Below are positions 18,589-27,252 of a DNA stretch of 64,000 nucleotides, piece by piece. Made by a program: the position numbers and the translations under genes. The stretch's first letter is position 1. Each line of letters starts with the position of its first letter. Below the pieces are notes generated by a model. That model ran no database searches, had not been told where the DNA came from, and worked only from the letters and a program-made list of their open reading frames with translations. This DNA is from Actinobacillus genomosp. 1 (GTDB lineage Bacteria > Pseudomonadota > Gammaproteobacteria > Enterobacterales > Pasteurellaceae), in NCBI RefSeq assembly GCF_029774175.1, contig NZ_CP103834.1, positions 6,001-70,000 on the forward strand. Direction: 5' to 3'.

Positions 18589-19863
18589 ATGACAAAAATA
18601 GCAGAATCCAAAATCATTGTCGGTTTAGATATCGGCACATCAAAAGTTGTTGCCGTAGTCGGTGAAGTATTACCGGACGGGGTGATTAATGTCATCGGCT
18701 CGGGTAGTTGTCCGGCTAAAGGCGTTGATCGCGGCGGAGTTATCGACTTAGATGCTGCGGTAAATTCTATTCAACGAGCAATAGAACAAGCCGAGTCCGT
18801 ATCCGATTGCCAAATTATCGGCGTGACTCTTGCTATTTCAGGTCAGCATATTACCGCTTTGAATGAAAGCGGTACGGTACCTCTTTCCGGTACGGTAACT
18901 AATGAAGATATTGATGCTGCTATTCATATCGCCCGTTCGATTAAATTACCCGACGGATTAGAAACCTTACATATTATTCCGCAGGAATATAAAGTTGATC
19001 GGTTACCGGCGACCAAAAATCCGGTCGGTTTATCCGGTATGCGTTTACAGGCGCAAGCCCATATTATTGCGTGCCATCAAGATTGGTTGCGTAACCTTAA
19101 AAATGCGGTGGAACGAGCAAAATTAAAAGTTGATCAAGTGGTTTTTTCAGGGCTTGCGTCAAGTTATTCGGTTTTGACCGAAGACGAGAAAGAATTAGGC
19201 GTGTGTTTAATAGACATCGGCGGCGGTACAATGGATATTCTTGTCTATACCGATGGGGCGTTACGCTTTAGTAAAGTCATTCCTTTTGCCGGTAATAACG
19301 TCACCGATTATATCGCCCAAGTATTCACGACTTCTCGTAATGAAGCCGAAAGTATTAAAATTAATTACGGTTGTGCGATTAATCCGCCTGCGCATAATCC
19401 GGATAAAAAAATTGAAGTTGCGGGATTGGGCGGGCGTATGCCGAGAACCTTTACTAAAGCGCAGGTTGCTACCGTGACTTCTCAATGTTATAGTGATTTG
19501 TTGAAAGTCATAGAAAACGAATTGGTACAATTGCGCCATGAATTGCTGCAAAAAGGCATAAAACAGGAATTAATTGCAGGTTTTGTGCTTACGGGTGGTG
19601 GTTCGCAAATTGAAGATATTGTAGAATGTGCGAGAGAAATTTTCGGCTCTCAAGTGAGAGTCGGATATCCGTTGAATATTACAGGATTGACGGATTATGT
19701 AAATAAGCCACAATATGCAACAGTACTCGGTCTTTTACAATATAGCCATTATAACTCGGACGAAAAGAGTAATGGCGAAATTAGCGAGAAAGTAGATAGT
19801 ATCCTTGATATTCTTAGTCGAGGATTGAAAAAAGTAGTCAATGTGGCAAGATCGAATTTTTAA
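18589..19863 (+). CDS. ftsA: Cell division protein FtsA (actin-like membrane anchor of FtsZ)
   Basis: An actin/Hsp70-fold ATPase that tethers FtsZ filaments to the membrane. The 424-residue protein has the nucleotide-binding blocks GLDIGTSKVVAVVGE (phosphate 1), CLIDIGGGTMDILVY (phosphate 2) and FVLTGGGSQIEDI (adenosine). The C-terminal amphipathic membrane-targeting helix is LDILSRGLKKVVNVARSNF. No good Shine-Dalgarno precedes its ATG (ATAATATAACGAT), in contrast to ftsZ, which suggests low FtsA output. Confidence 0.97.
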   Translation: MTKIAESKIIVGLDIGTSKVVAVVGEVLPDGVINVIGSGSCPAKGVDRGGVIDLDAAVNSIQRAIEQAESVSDCQIIGVTLAISGQHITALNESGTVPLSGTVTNEDIDAAIHIARSIKLPDGLETLHIIPQEYKVDRLPATKNPVGLSGMRLQAQAHIIACHQDWLRNLKNAVERAKLKVDQVVFSGLASSYSVLTEDEKELGVCLIDIGGGTMDILVYTDGALRFSKVIPFAGNNVTDYIAQVFTTSRNEAESIKINYGCAINPPAHNPDKKIEVAGLGGRMPRTFTKAQVATVTSQCYSDLLKVIENELVQLRHELLQKGIKQELIAGFVLTGGGSQIEDIVECAREIFGSQVRVGYPLNITGLTDYVNKPQYATVLGLLQYSHYNSDEKSNGEISEKVDSILDILSRGLKKVVNVARSNF

Positions 19864-19901
19864 ATGTGTTGAGTTGCAAATCAGCACGAGGGAGATAAAA
19901 A

Positions 19902-21107
19902 ATGTTTGAACCTATTTATGAAACAACGCAAGATGCGGTAATTAAGGTAGTCGGCGTTGGTGGCGGTGGCGGTAACGCACTTAACCATATGGTTGATGGT
20001 AGCTTAAATGAAGGTGTTGGCGGTGTTGAGTTTTTCTCAGTAAATACGGATGCGCAAGTATTACGTACAAGTGCAGTACGCCAAACGATTCAAATCGGTG
20101 CGAATATCACCAAAGGTTTGGGTGCCGGCGCAAATCCGAACGTAGGTCGTCAAGCAGCGGAAGAAGACCGTGAAGCGTTATCGAATATGCTTGCGGGTGC
20201 GGACATGGTGTTTATCTCCGCCGGTATGGGCGGCGGTACGGGTACCGGTGCCGCTCCGGTTATTGCCGATATTGCAAAATCGCAAGGTTCATTAACGGTT
20301 GCTATCGTAACGAAGCCATTCCGTTTTGAAGGTAACAAACGTATGAATTATGCGGAGCAAGGTATCCAAGAGTTATCTAAGCACGTAGATTCATTAATTA
20401 TCATCCCTAACGATAAATTATTAAAAGTATTACCGAAAAATACTAAAATGATGGATGCTTTTAAAGCGGCGAATGATATTTTACGTAACGCCGTTTTAGG
20501 TATCACCGATATGATTACCTCTCCGGGGTTAATTAACGTGGACTTTGCCGACGTGAAAACCGTTATGTCGGAAATGGGACGTGCAATGATGGGGACCGGT
20601 ATTGCCGAAGGCGAAGATCGTGCAGAACATGCGGCGCATGATGCGGTAGCCAGCCCGTTATTGGAAGATGTCGATTTATCCGGCGCGAAAGGTATCTTAG
20701 TAAGTATCTCTTCAGGTTTAGATATTGAGTTAAACGAAGTTGATGTGATTATGGATTATATCCACAGTTTTGCCGCTACGGATGCGACGATTGTATTCGG
20801 TACTTCGGTTTATCCGGAAATGGAAGGTAAACTTCGCGTAACATTAGTGGCGACAGGTATCGGTCAAGCGGAAGAATTAACGTTACCGAGAGCAACTGTC
20901 GTTCCGCAGCAAATGCAACAACCGATGCAGCAAGGCTATCAGCAACAAGCTCAGCAGCCTCAACAACCTGCTTTTGCACAACAAGGTTATGCTCAGCCTG
21001 CACAATTTGCTCAACCACAGCAAGCTGCACCGAAACCGCAGCAAGTGGATTCTTCCCAAGTTTGGTCTCCTAATTCGATTCCGGGATTTATGAGAAACGG
21101 CCAATAA
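19902..21107 (+). CDS. ftsZ: Cell division GTPase FtsZ
   Basis: The tubulin homologue that forms the Z ring. The 401-residue protein has the tubulin signature GGGTGTGAAPV near residue 108, VGGGGGNALNHM at the N-terminus, and the synergy-loop region NVDFADVKTVM. A Gln/Pro-rich linker follows from about residue 335 to 385, with many QQ and AQ pairs. The C-terminal partner-binding tail is SIPGFMRN. A strong Shine-Dalgarno GAGGGAG (19888-19894) precedes the ATG. Confidence 0.98.
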   Translation: MFEPIYETTQDAVIKVVGVGGGGGNALNHMVDGSLNEGVGGVEFFSVNTDAQVLRTSAVRQTIQIGANITKGLGAGANPNVGRQAAEEDREALSNMLAGADMVFISAGMGGGTGTGAAPVIADIAKSQGSLTVAIVTKPFRFEGNKRMNYAEQGIQELSKHVDSLIIIPNDKLLKVLPKNTKMMDAFKAANDILRNAVLGITDMITSPGLINVDFADVKTVMSEMGRAMMGTGIAEGEDRAEHAAHDAVASPLLEDVDLSGAKGILVSISSGLDIELNEVDVIMDYIHSFAATDATIVFGTSVYPEMEGKLRVTLVATGIGQAEELTLPRATVVPQQMQQPMQQGYQQQAQQPQQPAFAQQGYAQPAQFAQPQQAAPKPQQVDSSQVWSPNSIPGFMRNGQ

Positions 21108-21140
21108 CGCCGTTACCCAAATAGGGAATAAGGATAGAAT

Positions 21141-22061
21141 ATGATTAAACAAAGAACATTAAAACAAGCAACTAAAGTAACCGGTATCGGTTTGCACAGC
21201 GGGAAAAAAGTAACGCTAACGTTACGCCCTGCGCCGGCTAATACGGGAATTGTCTATGCTCGTACGGATTTAGAGCCAGCGGTATATTTTCCGGCAAGTG
21301 CTGAATCCATTCGTGATACGCAGCTTTGTACTTGTATGATTAATGATGACGGCGTACGTATTTCAACCGTTGAACACTTGAATGCGGCAATGGCTTCATT
21401 AGGTTTAGATAACTTAATCGTTGAAGTGGATGCGCCGGAAATTCCTATTATGGACGGTAGTGCAAGTCCATTCATCTATTTATTATTAGATGCCGGTATT
21501 GAAGAGCAAGATGCACCGAAAAAATTCATCCGTATCAAAGAAATGGTACGTGTGGAAGAAGGCGATAAATGGGCGGAAATGAAGCCTTATAGCAAAGGCT
21601 TAAAACTAGATTTCACTATTGACTTTAGCCATCCGATGATTAGCAAAGATGTGCGTAATTTCAAAATGGAATTATCTGCTGAAAACTTTATTCACAAAAT
21701 CAGCCGTGCAAGAACATTCACTTTTATGAAAGATGTCGAATATCTTCAATCAATCGGCTTAGCATTGGGCGGTAGCCTTGATAATGCGATTGTATTAGAT
21801 GAATATCGTATTTTGAATGAAGAAGGCTTACGCTATAAAGACGAATTAGTGAAGCACAAAATGTTAGATTCAATCGGTGACTTATTTATGTGTGGCTATA
21901 ATATCCTCGGTGATTTCAGCGCATATAAATCAGGGCACGGTTTAAATAACAAATTATTACGTGCAATCCTTGCTAACGAAAATGCTTGGGAATTTGTAAC
22001 CTTTGAAGACAAAGAACAAGCTCCGCAAGGCTATCGTATTGGTGAACAAGTCTTTATCTAA
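21141..22061 (+). CDS. lpxC: UDP-3-O-acyl-N-acetylglucosamine deacetylase
   Basis: LpxC is the zinc-dependent deacetylase that commits precursor to lipid A. The 306-residue protein has His79 in TVEHLNAAMA, PIMDGSASPF, and KHKMLDSIGD, whose His and Asp complete the zinc site, plus the C-terminal SGHGLNNKLLRA. It is the last gene of the cluster, 33 bases after ftsZ, and is followed by a strong terminator, so wall synthesis and lipid A synthesis are linked on one transcript region. Confidence 0.98.
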   Translation: MIKQRTLKQATKVTGIGLHSGKKVTLTLRPAPANTGIVYARTDLEPAVYFPASAESIRDTQLCTCMINDDGVRISTVEHLNAAMASLGLDNLIVEVDAPEIPIMDGSASPFIYLLLDAGIEEQDAPKKFIRIKEMVRVEEGDKWAEMKPYSKGLKLDFTIDFSHPMISKDVRNFKMELSAENFIHKISRARTFTFMKDVEYLQSIGLALGGSLDNAIVLDEYRILNEEGLRYKDELVKHKMLDSIGDLFMCGYNILGDFSAYKSGHGLNNKLLRAILANENAWEFVTFEDKEQAPQGYRIGEQVFI

Positions 22062-22087
22062 TTAATAATAAGATTAATTAATTTGAG

Positions 22088-22122
22088 AATCCTCGTTGAT
22101 GAAAATCAGCGAGGATTTTTTT
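22088..22122 (+). terminator. Intrinsic terminator of the dcw cluster
   Basis: AATCCTCG and CGAGGATT form the outer 8-bp stem, with inner GAT/ATC pairing around GAAA. TTTTTTT follows at 22116-22122. It lies 26 bases after the lpxC stop. Confidence 0.92.
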
Positions 22123-22165
22123 ATGGCAAGCGGTCGGATTTAGCAAAAATCTTGTAAAAACCCTT

Positions 22166-22206
22166 TACTGTTTAAAAAAACAGTTATAGTATATATCTAT
22201 ACAGGA
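22166..22206 (+). promoter_or_regulatory. LexA (SOS) boxes upstream of recN
   Basis: TACTGTTTAAAAAAACAGTT at 22166-22185 has the full CTGT-N8-ACAG core of the LexA operator. A second, weaker match (GTAT-N8-ACAG) lies at 22189-22204, directly adjacent. E. coli recN also has more than one LexA box. The TATAGT at 22185-22190 could be the -10 element, which would put the first box across the promoter. Confidence 0.82.
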
Positions 22207-22226
22207 TATATTTTTACAGGTGTTTT

Positions 22227-23900
22227 ATGCTCACTCAATTAACGGTTAATAATTTTGCGATTGTGCGTCACTTAACATTAGATCTAAATGAAGGAATGTC
22301 CGTGATTACTGGGGAAACTGGTGCTGGCAAATCAATCGCAATTGATGCATTAAGCCTTTGTTTAGGTTATCGCTCCGAAAGTAGTATGATTCGCAATGGT
22401 GCGGATAAAGCGGATATTACCGCAACTTTTATTATGCAACCGACCAGCCCTGCTTATTTGTGGTTGCAGCAGCACGAGCTATTGGATGAAGATAATCCTC
22501 AGGAATGTATTTTACGTCGTATGATTAATCAAGAAGGACGTTCTAAAGCATTTGTAAATAATCGTCCTTTACCGATTTCTCAGCTACGAGAATTAGGTCA
22601 ATATCTGATTCATTTAAATGGTCAGCACGCACCGCAACTGTTATTAAAAAGTGAGTATCAATTGGAAGTGTTGGATAACTATGCGGGTATTCATCGCTTG
22701 TTAGGTGAAATGAGTAATCAATATCATTGTTGGAAGAAACTACATCAGCAAGTTAAAAACTTTCGCCAACAGTGCCAAGAGAATGAAGCTCGTAAACAGC
22801 TATTGCAATACCAAGTGGACGAGCTGGATGAATTTGCCATCAAGCAAGGTGAATTTGAGGAAATGGAAGAAACGCATAGCCGATTATCCAATTCAGAAGC
22901 CTTAACCGCATTATCCCAAGAAGTGACTGATTTACTGAGCGAAAATGAATTAAATGTCGATTCAATGTTATATAAGGCGATTCGCCATTTAGAAGATTTA
23001 GTAGAAGTTGATTCACGTTATCAATCGGCACTAAATATGCTAAATGAATCACTTATTCAAGTTCAGGAAGCCAATTCCGAAGTAAGCGATTTGGCCGGTA
23101 AAATCGAGCAAGATCCGGATTTACTTAATGAGTTGGATACACGTATCAGTAAAACGATTCAATTAGCTCGCAAGCATCATGTATTGCCGGAAAATTTATG
23201 GCAACATCATTTATTGCTTCAAGAGGAATTACAAAAGTTGGTGGATTTTGCCGAAAATGAAGAACAGCTAATGGCAGATGAGCAAGCGGCTTACCAGCAA
23301 TCCATTCAGTTGGCTGAGCAAATTTACCAAAAGCGTCTTGAGGCAGGTAAAAAACTGGCTGAACAAGTGACGGCACAAATCAAACATCTTTCAATGGAAA
23401 ACGGTGAATTTTTTATTGATGTGCAACACGACTCTAAAAAGTTATCAAGTAACGGAGCGGATTTTGTTGAATTTAATTTGCGCAGTAATTTAGGGCAGCA
23501 AGCACAGCCGTTAGCTAAAATCGCTTCCGGTGGTGAGCTATCACGTATTTCATTAGCGGTACAGGTGCTGACAGCCAATAAATTATCAACGCCAACTATT
23601 ATTTTTGATGAGGTGGATGTAGGGATTAGCGGTCCTACGGCAACCACAGTCGGCAAACTATTACGTCAATTAGGCAAGAAATGTCAGGTGCTTTGTGTGA
23701 CACACTTACCGCAAGTGGCAAGTTATGGTCATCATCATTTCAATGTACAGAAGTATGTAGAAAATAATCAGACGGAAACTCAAATGTCGTTATTAACCCA
23801 AGCGGAGCGGGTACAAGCTTTAGCAAGATTATTAGGCGGCAGTAAGATTACCGATACGGTACTTGCCAATGCACAGGAGATGCTAGATCTAGTTGAATAA
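22227..23900 (+). CDS. recN: DNA repair protein RecN (SMC-like ATPase)
   Basis: RecN is an SOS-induced cohesin-like ATPase acting in double-strand break repair. The 557-residue protein has the Walker A GETGAGKS near residues 29-36, a long central coiled coil (about 150-370), the ABC signature ASGGELSR, and Walker B TIIFDEVDVGISG. CAGG lies about 10 bases before the ATG. The LexA boxes just upstream support SOS control. A paired-USS inverted repeat follows the stop. Confidence 0.97.
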   Translation: MLTQLTVNNFAIVRHLTLDLNEGMSVITGETGAGKSIAIDALSLCLGYRSESSMIRNGADKADITATFIMQPTSPAYLWLQQHELLDEDNPQECILRRMINQEGRSKAFVNNRPLPISQLRELGQYLIHLNGQHAPQLLLKSEYQLEVLDNYAGIHRLLGEMSNQYHCWKKLHQQVKNFRQQCQENEARKQLLQYQVDELDEFAIKQGEFEEMEETHSRLSNSEALTALSQEVTDLLSENELNVDSMLYKAIRHLEDLVEVDSRYQSALNMLNESLIQVQEANSEVSDLAGKIEQDPDLLNELDTRISKTIQLARKHHVLPENLWQHHLLLQEELQKLVDFAENEEQLMADEQAAYQQSIQLAEQIYQKRLEAGKKLAEQVTAQIKHLSMENGEFFIDVQHDSKKLSSNGADFVEFNLRSNLGQQAQPLAKIASGGELSRISLAVQVLTANKLSTPTIIFDEVDVGISGPTATTVGKLLRQLGKKCQVLCVTHLPQVASYGHHHFNVQKYVENNQTETQMSLLTQAERVQALARLLGGSKITDTVLANAQEMLDLVE

Positions 23901-23920
23901 TATTGCGGAATAAAATAAAC

Positions 23921-23980
23921 GGTCGTTTTTAAGGAGAACAAAGCAACTTTTGCAAAGTTTTCATTAAAAACGACCGCTTG
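23921..23980 (+). terminator. Inverted USS pair between recN and the ABC importer genes
   Basis: GGTCGTTTTTAA (23921-23932) pairs perfectly with TTAAAAACGACC (23964-23975); the right arm carries a full USS on the minus strand. A TTTTC stretch follows on the plus side. It can serve the convergent genes on both strands. Confidence 0.65.
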
Positions 23981-24023
23981 TTTTCTTTGAGCAGCTAGTA
24001 TGAAGCAGTTATTTTTTAGACAA

Positions 24024-25427
24024 CTAAATAAATTGAGTTAAATCAATCACTTTATCGCAGCTTTTTTCAATTAAATATGGATCGTGACTCACAATCACTA
24101 ATGCACATTGGCGCTGGCGACATTGATTGATTAATAACTCAATCGTTTCTTTTTGCGTAATCGGATCTAAGCGAGAAGTCACTTCATCGGCAAAAAGTAA
24201 TACCGGGTCAAGTAATAAGGCACGTAAGATCGCAACACGTTGTAATTCACCACCTGAAACATTTTCCGCATTACGAGCAAGAATTTCCGGAGAAAGTGCC
24301 AGTTGCTGTAATAAGGTTGGAATCTGCGAACGATCTAATTTGTGTTTATTGATCACATCATCTAACAGAGTTTGTAAACTGACTGTCGGTGCAAAGGCTT
24401 CCGGCGGATCTTGGTACAGTTTCAATACCTGATGTTTTTTGTGTTGCTGACTGTGCCAAATTACTTCGCCCGATTTAGGTTTCAGTAAACCGCATAGCAC
24501 ATCGGCGAGAGTGCTTTTGCCGATACCACTATGTCCGACAATACCTAAAATCTCACCTTGATGTAAATCGAATGAAAGTCCGCTGAAAAGTGTTCGTTTA
24601 CCTCGTGCAACACTCAGATTTTTTACTGATACAAGCGGTTGATTTTTTGCAAAATTTTGCGAATTTTCGACCGCTTGCCAATGTTTCGGATCGGCGGCAA
24701 TCAAGGCTTTGGTGTACGGATGTTGAGGGTTTGTCAGCAATGTTTCCGCCGCACCTTTTTCTAATAGTTGTCCTTTTTTCATCACTAAGATTTCACCGCC
24801 TAATTGCTCGGCAACTTCAATATCGTGTGTGATTGTAAGTAAACCGCCTTGATTTTGGTAAGCTTGTTTAAGTAACTTAATGACGTTGGCTTTGCTTTTC
24901 GGATCAAGCCCTTTGGTTGGCTCATCCGCTAACAAAATTTTACCGCCGGCAGCAGTTGCGATAGCAAAAGAAGCGCGTTGAGCCATACCGCCGGATAATT
25001 GATGTGGATAAGCACTTTCCCATGCTTTTAAGCCTAAATGTTCGAGTACATTTTTACCCTCATTTATTGCCGTTTGTTTATCTTTTTTAGCAATAAACAA
25101 GAAGCTTTCCCAAAGCTGTTTCCCAATAGACATAATCGGGTCAAGAGAACGGCGAGGCTCTTGCGGCAACATGACCAAAGTTTTCCCCCAAAGCGATTCG
25201 AGCTGTGTGTTCTCGGTTTGGCTATTTTCTACAAAAATTTGACCGCTTGCTTCTAATTCTTTCGGTAAAGCACCCATAATCGCTTGAATCAGTAGGCTTT
25301 TCCCTGAGCCGGTTTCACCGAGAATCGTGATATTTTTGCCCTGTTCTAAACTTAAACTGATCGGTTCGACTAAAGTTAAACCAGTGGTGGTTTTAACCCC
25401 AACATTTTCAATTCGTAGCAGTGCCAT
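24024..25427 (-). CDS. ABC importer ATPase, two fused nucleotide-binding domains (peptide/nickel type)
   Basis: A 467-residue protein with two complete ABC ATPase domains. The first (about 1-240) has GETGSGKS, LSGGMAQR and LLADEPT. The second (about 262-467) has GHSGIGKS, VSGGELQR and LLFADEVTSRLD. It corresponds to a DppD-DppF or OppD-OppF pair fused into one chain, as in YejF. The inter-domain linker (about residues 249-266) is encoded by a head-to-head USS pair. It overlaps the permease gene by one base (TAATG) and powers the importer encoded upstream. The substrate is not evident from the ATPase. Confidence 0.92.
   Translation of the reverse strand: MALLRIENVGVKTTTGLTLVEPISLSLEQGKNITILGETGSGKSLLIQAIMGALPKELEASGQIFVENSQTENTQLESLWGKTLVMLPQEPRRSLDPIMSIGKQLWESFLFIAKKDKQTAINEGKNVLEHLGLKAWESAYPHQLSGGMAQRASFAIATAAGGKILLADEPTKGLDPKSKANVIKLLKQAYQNQGGLLTITHDIEVAEQLGGEILVMKKGQLLEKGAAETLLTNPQHPYTKALIAADPKHWQAVENSQNFAKNQPLVSVKNLSVARGKRTLFSGLSFDLHQGEILGIVGHSGIGKSTLADVLCGLLKPKSGEVIWHSQQHKKHQVLKLYQDPPEAFAPTVSLQTLLDDVINKHKLDRSQIPTLLQQLALSPEILARNAENVSGGELQRVAILRALLLDPVLLFADEVTSRLDPITQKETIELLINQCRQRQCALVIVSHDPYLIEKSCDKVIDLTQFI
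24631..24680. repeat. Inverted USS pair inside the ABC ATPase gene
   Basis: ACAAGCGGTTGATTTTTTGC on the plus strand faces TTCGACCGCTTG about 25 bases later. On the coding (minus) strand the pair is read in frame as QAVENSQNFAKNQPLVS. This falls in the hinge between the two ATPase domains. Confidence 0.8.
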
Positions 25428-26212
25428 TATTTTACTCTCCCGGATAACAGTTGAAGACTAAGTACCATTAAAAAGACCGCAAGTACCGGCTGCATAAAGA
25501 TCCAAGGGGCTTCATAGTAGTAAGGAAATAATTCGGTCATCATTAAACCTAATTCGGCTGTAGGCGGACGTAGTCCGACATTTACAAATCCAAGTGTTGC
25601 TAATGCTAGAATGGCATTACCGAGTGAGAATGCGCTTAAGGTCACAATCAGCGGTAGTAAACGAGGTAAAAGATGGCGTTTAAAACTGTAAAATAAGCCC
25701 ATTCCCATTAAACGTGAAGATTCGATTTCGGCACTGGAAGCAAGCGTTTGGCTGACCGCTCGAATCACACGGAAAAACTCAATCCACATTACTAAAGCAA
25801 TACCTAAATAAAGCGTCCAAAATGATCCGGGGGACAATGAAGCAAATAATAGAATGAGTAGTAAGCCGGGCAGAGCCATGATTAAATCGCAAATAAAACT
25901 GAATAGTCGGTCAAGCCAGCCGCCGAAAAAGCCGGCTAGAATACCAAATAATAGTCCGGCAACTAAGGCGCAAAAGACGCTGAACAGTGATAATCCGAAT
26001 GATAAACGGATTGCCGAAGCAAGGCGAGCAAGCATATCTCGGCCGAGATGATCAGTTCCGAACCAAGTAAGTTCATTCGGTTTCGAGAGAATATTACCAA
26101 GGTCTTGGAAGCCGATATCCATCGGGTAAAAATAAGGTTGTAAAAAGGCAAAGGCAAGTAATAAGCCAAGGATAACTGCTCCTACTTTTTGGCTAAATGT
26201 CATTTTATTCAT
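25427..26212 (-). CDS. ABC importer permease, DppC/OppC type
   Basis: A 261-residue inner-membrane permease with about six helices. It has the family motif GTDHLGRDMLARL near residues 53-65 and an EAA-like cytoplasmic loop (SSRLMGMGLFYSFKRHLLP). It is shorter than typical DppC (~300) because the N-terminal tail is reduced. The ATG is followed closely upstream by the second permease stop, with a 2-base gap, so the two permeases and the ATPase form one tight operon. It forms the channel with the DppB-type subunit. Confidence 0.92.
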   Translation of the reverse strand: MNKMTFSQKVGAVILGLLLAFAFLQPYFYPMDIGFQDLGNILSKPNELTWFGTDHLGRDMLARLASAIRLSFGLSLFSVFCALVAGLLFGILAGFFGGWLDRLFSFICDLIMALPGLLLILLFASLSPGSFWTLYLGIALVMWIEFFRVIRAVSQTLASSAEIESSRLMGMGLFYSFKRHLLPRLLPLIVTLSAFSLGNAILALATLGFVNVGLRPPTAELGLMMTELFPYYYEAPWIFMQPVLAVFLMVLSLQLLSGRVK

Positions 26213-26214
26213 TA

Positions 26215-27162
26215 TTATTCTCCATGACGTTTATGAGTAATTCGCGGGTCGATCCATGCACTCAGCATATCTGCGCACATATTTAACAGTACGAATAAAC
26301 CGCCCATTACCAAAGATGTACCTTGGATCATCGGCACATCTCGAGCAATAATGGCGTGTACTAAAGCGTGTCCGCTACCCGGCCAAGCGAATAGACTTTC
26401 AACGATGACCACGCCTTCAATCAGATAAACGAGTTGTACCGCATGATAAGCGATTACCGGAATAGCAATATTACGGATACCGTGGCGAGTAAAGGTTTGC
26501 CATTTAGACAGACCTTTTAAACGAGCGAATTGGTAATATTCGGATTGCTTCACTTGTAACATCGCCGCACGGGTAACACGAACTGAAACCGCACTTAAAC
26601 CTAATGCTAGAGTAAAAGCCGGCAAAATAAAGTGCTGCCATTTACCGTAACCGCCGGCAGGTAACCAGCGCAACGTTGCCGAAAAGAGCGTAATCAGTCC
26701 GATAGCGATAATAAATGCCGGTACGGAACGAAACAGGGTACTGAATACGAGGGTAAAGCGGTCAAAAAAGCCGTTTTCTTTGCGAGCAGCCAACACACCG
26801 AGAATAGGACCAATCATAATTGCCATTACGAGCGCAATGATTGCGAGGCTAAGCGTATGTCCGAACTGATGAGAAATTTCACTCCAAACCGAATCGCCGG
26901 TAACTAAGGATTTACCTAAATTGAGTTGTAATAGATCGAGTAGCCAGTTACCGTAGCTTTGCCACCAAGGTTGGTCGAGTTCCAATTCAGTACGTACCAA
27001 ATCGGCAGCTGCACTATCAACTTGATCATAACCGTAACGGCTTGATGCTATGCGGTAAGCCATGTCTCCCGAGAGTTGTCGTGTCAAAATAAAAGTAAGT
27101 GTGCCGACTGACCAAATCACTAAAATGATCTGCAGTAGGCGTCTAAAAATAATGTTAAGCAT
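26215..27162 (-). CDS. ABC importer permease, DppB/OppB type
   Basis: A 315-residue permease with an N-terminal membrane helix (about 8-28), a periplasmic loop of some 75 residues, then five more helices. This is the DppB/OppB/NikB architecture. The EAA-type loop RLKGLSKWQTFTRHGIRN contacts the ATPase. The first 25 residues (LQIILVIWSVGTLTFILTRQ) match the conserved start of the family. Between it and the binding-protein gene lies a terminator-like hairpin (27187-27231). Confidence 0.92.
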   Translation of the reverse strand: MLNIIFRRLLQIILVIWSVGTLTFILTRQLSGDMAYRIASSRYGYDQVDSAAADLVRTELELDQPWWQSYGNWLLDLLQLNLGKSLVTGDSVWSEISHQFGHTLSLAIIALVMAIMIGPILGVLAARKENGFFDRFTLVFSTLFRSVPAFIIAIGLITLFSATLRWLPAGGYGKWQHFILPAFTLALGLSAVSVRVTRAAMLQVKQSEYYQFARLKGLSKWQTFTRHGIRNIAIPVIAYHAVQLVYLIEGVVIVESLFAWPGSGHALVHAIIARDVPMIQGTSLVMGGLFVLLNMCADMLSAWIDPRITHKRHGE

Positions 27163-27184
27163 ATTTCTAACCGTAAATTCATAT

Positions 27185-27233
27185 AAAAAACACGGAATTT
27201 ACCCAAAAATTTGTGCTATTTTCCGTGTTTTTA
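27185..27233 (-). terminator. Hairpin between binding-protein and permease genes (partial terminator)
   Basis: AAAACACGGAA (27187-27197) and TTCCGTGTTTT (27221-27231) form an 11-bp perfect stem in the 90-base gap. On the minus strand it is followed by a T run. It lies after the binding-protein gene and before the permeases, so it would reduce permease expression relative to the binding protein. Confidence 0.75.
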
Positions 27234-27252
27234 ATGTTAAATTTTTATTATG

